Assembly (NCBI GenBank): GCA_037576215.1
Contig: JBANDB010000004.1
Span: 4,402,001-4,466,000 of the forward strand
DNA from: Armillaria gallica
Lineage: Eukaryota; Basidiomycota; Agaricomycetes; Agaricales; Physalacriaceae
Length of the DNA: 64,000 bases
Direction: 5' to 3'
The notes beneath the pieces are model-generated. The model saw only the letters and a list, made by a program, of their open reading frames with translations, was not told the origin of the DNA and did not search any database. Below are positions 57,400 through 64,000 of the stretch, one piece after another (positions within the stretch are counted from its first letter, which is position 1; each line of letters opens with the position of its first letter). A program made the position numbers and the translations under genes.

Positions 57400-57711
57400 G
57401 CTACCGGAATGAAAAAAAATGACATGGGGTCGATTAATATTTTTCGTGCACCGAGCTTGGACCTACCTACCTCCACGTGACATGTATGACGTCACATATC
57501 TATTTCGGGTAATCCGGCTGTTGCCGTTCAATGACGTGGGCATCGTCGTCTTGCCTGTTTCAATTGGCTTCCTACGAGCTCGCCAGCATCGAGACGGCCT
57601 CTTACAATACATCTCATACAACATTCCACGTCTCACTCAAACAATCTATCCATTAACGCCCCTCTACAGCTCACTACATTGTACACAACGAGCTTATTCC
57701 TACCCCACTCA
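57400..57711. other. Gap between peptidase domain and PHD gene
   Basis: Lies between the two minus-strand coding parts. A plus-strand 169-codon frame overlaps it but shows no family signal. A decayed joining exon or intron is possible. Confidence 0.35.
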
Positions 57712-60547
57712 TCAATTCCTTCTCTTTTTCTTTGTGCACGCGTTACAACGCCACCCGGCTGGAACATACTCAACTTGTAGGCACTCGAGATGGAACTGGC
57801 ATATTTCAGTGAGTTCTTGCCAATCTGAACTAAATGGAGAGATACTTACCCATATTGTTTCGCAGCCTTTATTTGAACAGCTGACGGCATTCAACCGGTC
57901 CTGTTCTTGGACCGCAGCTCCGCAATAACAATCCCTCAAGTCATCAATGTCAACGACTCTGCGTTTCGCTCTCCCGGATCGACGAAGGATCAAACCAGCG
58001 ATGCCCGTGTCAGTCTCTCCTTGCGCCGTTGCTACCATTGGCGAACCACTACAATCTGAGGGATCTACGGCGTCTGCAGGGGCAGCATTTTCAGGCAGAG
58101 GCAAATCGGCTATGTCAGGAGAAGAGACTGCTGTATTTAGAGGAGACGAGGCATGACTGTGTGGTGTCGCAGGCGGAGGAGAAGCTTCGGTGGATATTTC
58201 GGTATGTCCGCTCTCTTCTACGTCTTTGTGGCCCAGCTCATGACTCTCCCCACCTAGCGCTTCGTCTACTGGTGTCATTTCCTGATCGGAATTCACGATA
58301 TCGTCGTAAGGGCCACGAGGACCATCGTCCTCCTCATTAGGCCAGTCTTCTTCGCTGTCGTCGTCCTTATCACTTGGTTCATCCTCTTCACTATCATCAC
58401 ACCTATTGTTAGCTGTATCAATTATATCAATACCATCGTCGCCAAGATCTGTAGTTCTATTCAGAGTCAATATACCACCATATCATTCTAATGGCATCGA
58501 ACTGCTCACCTTCGTGCTAGCCGAGTTGAATGTGCCTCAGAAATTTCAAGAGGCCCAAGTTCATCCTTTTTCCGCTTGTTTTTCTTCTTTGGCTGGGGAA
58601 CTTTCTTTCGCTCTTCCCATACCTTATCCATGGCAGCCTTCTCAGCTCTTGACAGGTCCCACAGGTGTTTCCATTGAGTCAAGTCCGCGGCGGGATGTCG
58701 ATTGATAAAATGATGCTTCGCAGTGTATTTCCAGATGGCAGGATGGCTTGGCGGACATAAAGGGCAGCGTATTGGTACATTCGAGCACGGGGCTGTCTTT
58801 GACGAGGTAGCAGCCACCATATACTTGAATGACACACCAATATTTGGACAGCCACGAGAAGTGGTATAGTCAATCTTGGTCTGACCTTGTGAGCCTCTCC
58901 CTTTTGTCAAGTAAAACTGACACATAGGCGCCGGAGCCAGGCAGAGTCCACATGGCTCAGTTGATGGTAGGACCGAGTTCTTCAAGATGTGCGCTCCCAT
59001 GTGCGCTAAAAAAAGGTGCGGTCTTGATGGATCCAGCGGAACTGACGGAACACACGAGGAACACGTCATATCTGCTGCGAACGTTTGATGCCGTGGATGC
59101 TGATCTGTTTCGCAGATGAAACATGCCTTTCCTACAGATTTGTCAATCAAACGTTATATTCCTAGATCGCTGGAGTCTTACCTGAACGGTGGTATGGAAA
59201 ATGTCGAGTCCTCGTCGTCGCAGGTATTATTTTAACATCTCCTGGACGAAGCCGACTCAATAGACTATCACCAAGCGCTAGGATCACAGAGCTCTCGAAA
59301 AGATAGAATGGCTTCGCTCGTTGCGTTGACACTGTAGGGTTCACCGGTTGAATGAAGCGTCCCCCAACTTTCAGTGACGTTGGTTGGAGGTGAGAGTTAG
59401 TCCTCCAATCATTTTTCATGCTGGGATCATCGTCTTCGCTAGCAGGCACTAGCTCCATGAGCTGGAAAGTCACGGAAACCGTGTCCTCCATCAGGAGATC
59501 TAAAGGTATCTGCTCCAGAGTCTCTGAATTGATGTGGATGTTAATAACTTCGCCGATCCCTATAAATAGCATCTTCTCGCAGCGAACGAGCGTAGCAATT
59601 GGCTCGTTCAGCATCAGGGATGGCTTTCCAAACACAGACTCGTAGTCGATGAGGCCCGCTGAAGTTGTGATGTTAAAACGGCCCAGCTCTTGTACCCGTT
59701 TTAAACGGTCGGTTGATCCTGGGTGTTTACGATACTTTGACCGCATCGCTAAGGCTCGTGCCTTGTTCACCTTGACACCATCCAGTAGAACAAATCTATC
59801 AAAATTTGATGATTCGGAATCTTCAGGTAAGTCCTCGCCTGCGAGTGCATCCTCCAGCTCACGAGAACAAGGTGTAGACAGGATTGAGGGAACACTTTCC
59901 TCCACGGGAGGTGGTCGTGCATCGTCCTGCTCCTCTGGCTCGACCTCGTTGTCATCTGGATCTCTATCCTGATGTACAATCAAGATGCCGAATGGTCGGA
60001 GGATATCAATTCCCGTTGATTCAGTGTGTGATGATATTAGATCCCCGAATTCTGGGGTCTCCTTGACTGCCAGATCTTTTCCGAGACGCCATGCCGTCTG
60101 CAGAGAAACTCGCCTCAACGCAACATCTCCCTTCCAGGCCGACGGAGTCAGATGATCTTCGTTTAACGGTACTGGCTTCAAGTCGCGCGATACGGCCGGT
60201 AATCTAAGACGACGTGGACCACGGTCCCACTCTGGATATCGAGCTAGAATATTGGCGACTTCTGTTGTTCCGGTCAAACGTGTTACAAGCTGTAGCATAT
60301 CCACGTTCGCATCATTTCCAACCATGGTGCGCAATATACCGAAGAGCTTTTCGAGCCCATCCGTCCCCAGGAGAATGATATAGAACATGCCATCGGGATT
60401 GTCCATCTTCCCATTTGCAACACAGAAAAATGTGTTCTTGATCATGATCATGATATCGGCGAAGAGCAGGGTAGGGAAGAAGTCCTTCCTCGCAGCACGG
60501 AAGAGAATCAGGTTCATGTGAGCTGCGGCGCTGAGGTGCTGAGTCTA
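57712..60547 (-). CDS. Transposase-like protein with zinc-finger and PHD domains, 5'-truncated
   Basis: Four exons (60547-59182, 59131-58510, 58456-57850, 57795-57712) give 892 residues in one frame. It opens TQHLSAAAHMNL, then IMIMIKNTFFCVA and LLGTDGLEKLFGILRTMVGN, followed by NVDMLQL. The LE-LFG-R pattern resembles the C-terminal catalytic-Glu block of P-element/THAP9-like DDE transposases (inference). A middle region of mixed strands ends RHFPYHRSGK. A Cys/His zinc region follows (CFICETDQH, CSSC, CGLC, CPLCPP, HHFINRH), then an acidic linker, and a complete PHD finger (CYCG, SCSNKGC, WFHLECL, WRCNAC). The PHD would read histone tails. The N-terminus is missing: a carboxylesterase relic abuts at about 60590. 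Multi-copy families of this type are known in Agaricomycetes; no name is assigned here. Confidence 0.65.
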
Positions 60548-60594
60548 CAGCAATCCATGAGCGTTAATATGATAACAGCATATCGAAAGCCTAC

Positions 60595-60809
60595 CTGTAT
60601 TTTGTCGCATCTGTACTGGACTTGTAAGAAGTAAAAGGTTTTGACTGGCGAAAGCGAGCAGGTATGGAGGCATATTTAATGCCACGATATTGAAAAACTT
60701 GAGCTTTGGGCGTTGAAATTGAATGTACCACGTCGTAAAAGGTTGTTTGAAGGGGAATATGGTGCACCTGGGGTACTGAGACCTTGCAATGCATCTGTGC
60801 AATGGGCAT
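60595..60809 (-). pseudogene. Carboxylesterase 5' exon relic
   Basis: Frame from MPIAQMHCKVSVPQV to the donor at 60594 contains FQYRGIKYASIPARFRQS and DATKYR. This is the N-terminal signature of type-B carboxylesterases (FRGI-YA-IP-RF, then the conserved ATKYG). Only this exon is present. The downstream catalytic part is replaced by the transposase-like gene, which starts about 45 bp beyond the donor. Confidence 0.65.
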
Positions 60810-61060
60810 GCTGCAGGTAGCAGTGAGAGGTAAAGGGGGAAGCCTCGCGAGACTGTTGTGATTATGGTAGAAGACAAAGAATGCCAGGATCAGCAGAATT
60901 TGTATGTGCGGTTGGGCACGTTGCACTCTCTGTATCATTCTTTGATCATTCTACATTTGATAAGGCCGTTCTTTCAGTACTGCCAGGATGTCATTAATAG
61001 TATTTATTTAGATATCTGCTACACACATACCTTGAATAAGACAGCCTTAGTAATGTCCCA

Positions 61061-62768
61061 TCAACTCCATTGACGACCAACATATTTTAAGGATTTCATC
61101 CTAAGGAATAAATCACTGTCAACGCTGTCGACGACCAGATACTCCTTCATCCCATCAGTTGACTTGAATCCATAATCCTCGACTAAAAGCGCACTACGAA
61201 TGATGGCATAAATGGAAATAAATGTCGACTGCATTCTCTTTCATGCCTGAACTCTGTAAAAGCCTAAATCCTTGTCTAGCTTCGCATTTGAAGTAGCGAC
61301 AGGCTCGTCGAATGGATGAACAAGTGCAAGAGGGAACAATTTCCCACCGACAACGCAAGAAAAGAGCATTATGATCTGCGCAAAAAAAAGACCTTCTGAG
61401 CCCTCGACGATGACACAATCATACCGAGGATGGTTGTAGAAATTGGGGCTGCACCGTAAATAATCAGTGCACATATTCCAATCTATGGCGTTTTCATAAT
61501 TGACTTTCAGGAGACCGTACAGCCGGATCTATATACAGGAAGATGTGTTAATGTTTGCATGCATAAATAACATGTTACGCATCTCATCGTGCCCCCTGAA
61601 TGCCTTGAATGACACCCTTTCTCCGGAAACCAATGGAACAATCTCAGGATGTTTTGCAAACTGCCTGACCATGAAGTTCGATAATCGATCTTTAAAGTTT
61701 CCGTACACTGCATTGTCAGGCCTCAAAACTGGCAACTCTCGGATCTTGAAAGTCCCACCACCCTTGCCACGGTGACCATGTAGTGTTGCTTTGCCAGATC
61801 TGCCCGCTGTTGATTCATTGTCGTCGTCATCTTCGGATGTTGCCTGGTGCAGCAATTCCTCTTGCAAATCTATTTGCTGATGGATGAAGGATGCAGCATT
61901 GCACCATGAATCCACCCACAGAATCTAAGATAGGGCAGATAAGAAAATGCTAATAAAAGGTATATTTGATAGTACCTGTTCTGCGACTTCCTTGAAATTG
62001 GTCCGCAGCTGATATGCATCTTTTAAGGGCCCATGCATCTTTTCATTATGTTTGGTGTTGTAGTTCTGCGTAACACCCTTGGCCATGATATCATCAACAA
62101 GATGTTGATGGGAGTGTATTTTTGGAAAGTTCCACAACTTCGCCTTTGGCTTCACCAACATGGTGAGCTGTTCGTATTCCTAGAGAGTCATTTAATGTCT
62201 ACCCCATTGCTTTGCAATGTCTGCTTACCTTGATAAGTTCAGAGAATTTAACAAGTTCATCTCGGATCGCTTGCATAGTTGTCTCCATGTGGAGGTTAAA
62301 GGCTGCATATGAATTGAGCTCTAGATAGCTTTGCATACATTTCAGTAAGAGGTAGCCATGTTCATTGTGTGTCTTGGTGAGGATGTTTTGGGTTACAAAG
62401 ATGATATGCTGAAATGAATGGAATCAGTCTCTGTGAACATCGAAAGGCTAATTTGAGTTGGTACCTTGGCCAGATCTTCATACTTCCCTCCATCAGTGAA
62501 GTGCACCCCCATGAAACTGCTTTCAAAGTGATAGAAGTCCTTCCAGCATGGAAAGAGCTTTATCCTGTTATTACAAAATCAGGATATAGCGAAATAGATC
62601 AGTACAGGAAATGCTCACTGATCATCTGCCTGACTGATGAATTGCAAGCCCAGAGCTTCTACATGAGCGACGAGTTCACCTCTTAAATGTTTCCCAAACA
62701 AGCCATCATCATGAGCATGAAGGCAATCCCAAGAAAGGGAACGAAATGGATCACAGTCTGTCACATTC
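61061..62768 (-). mobile_element. Plavaka-type (CACTA) transposase, C-terminal fragment
   Basis: Spliced frame from the LTR boundary leftwards: DPFRSLSWDCLHAHDDGLFG, CWKDFYHFESSF, GVHFTDGGKYEDLAK, HIIFVTQNILTKTHNEHGYL, NFPKIHSHQHLVDDI, KGVTQNYNTKHNEKMHGPLK, RTNFKEVAEQ, TDYLRCSPNFYNHPRYDCVI and YLVVDSVDSDLFLRM, ending GRQWS. These are characteristic of Plavaka transposases of Agaricomycetes (DUF6830-type region). Introns are intact, but an in-frame TGA follows FYRVQA (near 61249), consistent with CGA to TGA decay. The N-terminal catalytic half is not in the window; the frame is cut at 62768 by the LTR element. No CACTA terminal repeat recognised near 61000. Confidence 0.82.
62764..62768 (+). 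repeat. Candidate 5-bp target-site duplication (left copy)
   Basis: CATTC directly precedes the LTR's TGTTACG. The partner would lie after the 3' LTR, outside the window. Confidence 0.4.
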
Positions 62769-62796
62769 TGTTACGATTTATTCATTTTTTTCCTTA

Positions 62797-62831
62797 CATC
62801 TTATCTTATCTCGGGCAGATAAGATAAGATG
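62797..62831. promoter_or_regulatory. GATA-site palindrome in LTR U3
   Basis: A perfect 15-bp inverted repeat (CATCTTATCTTATCT / AGATAAGATAAGATG) around CGGGC. Each arm carries two GATAAG-type sites, the motif bound by fungal GATA factors such as AreA and NreB. Confidence 0.85.
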
Positions 62832-62890
62832 ACTCACTATCTTTAGATCCGCGACTCCCGGGGAGTCTTCATAAATCTTCACATCGCTAA

Positions 62891-62970
62891 CACGTCACAC
62901 TCGGTCGACATGTACGCAACACGTACTCCACACGTCACATTCGGCCAACGCGTACGCGACACGTACTCAA
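62891..62970 (+). repeat. 40-bp tandem duplication in LTR U3
   Basis: Two adjacent 40-bp units (62891-62930, 62931-62970), 33 of 40 positions identical, each starting CACGTCACA and ending ACGTACTC. CACGTCA resembles bZIP-type sites. An 8-bp hairpin TCAAGACG/CGTCTTGA (62967-62990) follows. Confidence 0.85.
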
Positions 62971-63006
62971 GACGACTTAACACGTCTTGAGCACGTCTTA
63001 TTTCTC

Positions 63007-63049
63007 GGCTATCGTGTATCTCGCTTATTCACTTTCTAACACGATAGCC
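63007..63049. repeat. 11-bp inverted repeat in LTR U3
   Basis: GGCTATCGTGT (63007-63017) and ACACGATAGCC (63039-63049) are exact reverse complements with a 21-bp spacer. Confidence 0.9.
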
Positions 63050-63083
63050 TCACCTTAGTACCTTTTACGGACCTTGACTTTAG

Positions 63084-63090
63084 TATATAA
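63084..63090 (+). promoter_or_regulatory. LTR TATA box
   Basis: TATATAA, 35 bp upstream of the self-complementary leader sequence starting at 63119. Confidence 0.65.
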
Positions 63091-63118
63091 GTAGTTTACT
63101 CAAAGCCTGTATTTCCCT

Positions 63119-63131
63119 AGCTTTGAGCTAA
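63119..63131 (+). other. Leader segment complementary to the primer-binding site
   Basis: AGCTTTGAGCTAA at the predicted 5' end of the transcript is the exact reverse complement of 63289-63301. This is the arrangement of Tf1, where the mRNA 5' end folds back to prime reverse transcription. Confidence 0.65.
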
Positions 63132-63288
63132 AGTTTATTCATACCGAATACTCTCCCTATCCTCACACTTCGCTAAGAGCTTCTAAAGTGAGTCTTGGGC
63201 ACCAATCATCCACAAGGGCTAGACGGTGACTGTACGAACGCGATACAGCCGATCTATTCACCTTTTGGTTGGAGTTCGGGTCTTACAA

Positions 63289-63301
63289 TTAGCTCAAAGC
63301 T
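63289..63301 (+). other. Self-priming primer-binding site
   Basis: TTAGCTCAAAGCT starts one base after the LTR end (63287). It lacks the TGG that would pair with a tRNA 3' CCA end. Complementary to 63119-63131 over all 13 positions. Confidence 0.65.
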
Positions 63302-63329
63302 GCTTTACTGATTCTGCATCAGAACCTTC

Positions 63330-64000
63330 ATGGAAAACGACGACGCTCGAATTATAGCAATCGCGCTAGGAATACCAAGCGCCACTCTCGTTTCCATCGC
63401 CCTCATTCTTGCAGTCAGGTTCCGCTATAGGACAAGACAACTACAGCTCCGACGACAAGAAGAGGCGCACCGTACCTCCCCCTCAGTCTTTACCGATAAT
63501 AGAAATGGCATCCCGCTCGAGCAGCAGCCATCCCAGCTCTACACACCCATACCACACCGACCGCTCGCAGTCAACCAGTTCCCTGGGCAGCGAGTCGACG
63601 CGGAAGAAGACGACATTTCTGAGTCGACTTCTACCGCGCTCCCGGAGGGAAGCTCTATTACCCCTCCCAGAAGGAGCCCAGCTGAGGTCGACATCACCTC
63701 CGAGCATCCCGCTTCCTACTATGCCTCGTTTGTCCCTCGAACTCCCCCACCCGGCGAGGACTCCCGAGCCAACCACGGAAGGAGACACGGCATGGGCCGC
63801 AACACTCGACCCGTCGCAACCACCGATACTCCAACACCCGCAGCCGGTGTCACTGCCAGCGAGCTCTGGGACAACGTTGACATTCCCTACAGTGCCTACT
63901 TCCCCGCCACCGCCCAGACCATCGAGCCGGCACTCGAGCCTGTACAGATCAGTGAACCCGTCGCCGGCCCCTCGAACCCCAGGCGCAGTGGTTGGCGAGC
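63330..64000 (+). CDS. Gag-like ORF of the retrotransposon, partial at window end
   Basis: Open from ATG (MENDDARIIAIALGIPSATL) through all 223 codons to the window edge with no stop. A hydrophobic stretch (ALGIPSATLVSIALILAV) is followed by RFRYRTRQLQLRRQEE, then Pro/Ser/Thr-rich sequence (PEGSSITPPRRSPAEVD) and ELWDNVDIPYSAYFPA. Position, 42 nt past the primer-binding site, marks it as the start of the element's Gag or Gag-Pol. No zinc knuckle, protease or RT is reached. A membrane-like helix at the start of Gag is odd. Confidence 0.6.
   Translation, partial: MENDDARIIAIALGIPSATLVSIALILAVRFRYRTRQLQLRRQEEAHRTSPSVFTDNRNGIPLEQQPSQLYTPIPHRPLAVNQFPGQRVDAEEDDISESTSTALPEGSSITPPRRSPAEVDITSEHPASYYASFVPRTPPPGEDSRANHGRRHGMGRNTRPVATTDTPTPAAGVTASELWDNVDIPYSAYFPATAQTIEPALEPVQISEPVAGPSNPRRSGWR

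Larger units (their letters stand above)
62769..63287 (+). mobile_element. 5' LTR of a self-priming LTR retrotransposon
   Basis: 519 bp from TGTTACG to TCTTACA, the usual TGT...ACA ends. It contains a TATA box (63084) in the right place for a U3/R boundary near 63115. A primer-binding site follows one base after the end. It is inserted in the Plavaka fragment, whose frame is cut exactly here. U3 is crowded with inverted repeats. The 3' LTR lies outside the window, so LTR identity cannot be checked. Confidence 0.75.

Noticed and set aside
57419..57928. 169-codon plus-strand frame
   Set aside because: Overlaps the last PHD exons on the other strand, with no recognisable domain or promoter.
60548..60700. 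Reading the esterase exon as the N-terminus of the transposase-like protein
   Set aside because: A frame can be forced through the intron, but the esterase signature lies in a different frame and explains the exon better.
1..64000. CRISPR arrays, rRNA, replication origins, bacterial operons
   Set aside because: Intron-rich eukaryotic sequence; no regularly spaced repeats of CRISPR type and no rRNA-like sequence seen.

Overview
The window is nuclear DNA from a filamentous basidiomycete, almost certainly an Agaricomycete. Nearly every long gene is cut by 45-60 bp GT-AG introns, TATA boxes sit where expected, and the gene families fit wood- or litter-decaying mushrooms: FluG-type amidohydrolase, secreted GMC oxidoreductase, M35 Lys-metalloendopeptidase, F-box expansions and Plavaka transposase. 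Order within the class cannot be fixed; Polyporales is a guess. All gene models were spliced by eye from conserved protein frames and splice sites.

Layout. 1-10.3 kb is mixed: the 3' end of an unknown gene, a decayed MTR4 helicase pseudogene, an intact FluG-like amidohydrolase, YAE1 (Fe-S targeting adaptor), an F-box relic, an orphan ORF, a broken M35 protease and an unrecognised 466-aa protein. 11.5-15.4 kb holds a 1159-aa protein that looks like a tyrosine-recombinase relative with an N-terminal Cys/His segment. 15.7-30 kb carries a four-helix membrane protein, an NCS1 permease with a duplicated tail fused to an F-box relic, an MFS transporter, an aryl-alcohol-oxidase-like GMC enzyme and an F-box/Cys-rich gene. 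30.7-43.9 kb is the conserved core: mitochondrial PPR protein, DUG2 (glutathione degradation), SDH4 (complex II anchor), a second MFS transporter and an amino-acid/GABA-type permease. 45.6-49.2 kb holds three more F-box/Cys-rich paralogues. 49.7-53.6 kb is a 1239-aa coiled-coil protein.

53.6-64 kb is a mobile-element graveyard. It contains inverted arrays of 10-bp repeats, a deubiquitinase-like cysteine peptidase domain, and a truncated transposase-like gene with zinc-finger and PHD domains joined to a carboxylesterase relic. Next comes a Plavaka (CACTA) transposase fragment, interrupted by the 5' end of an LTR retrotransposon. That element's leader is complementary to its primer-binding site over 13 nt exactly at the expected places, indicating Tf1/sushi-like self-priming.

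The transporters, oxidase and protease fit a saprotroph's uptake and secretion repertoire. PPR, SDH4 and DUG2 are housekeeping genes. The F-box family is the main lineage-specific expansion: four full copies and two relics.
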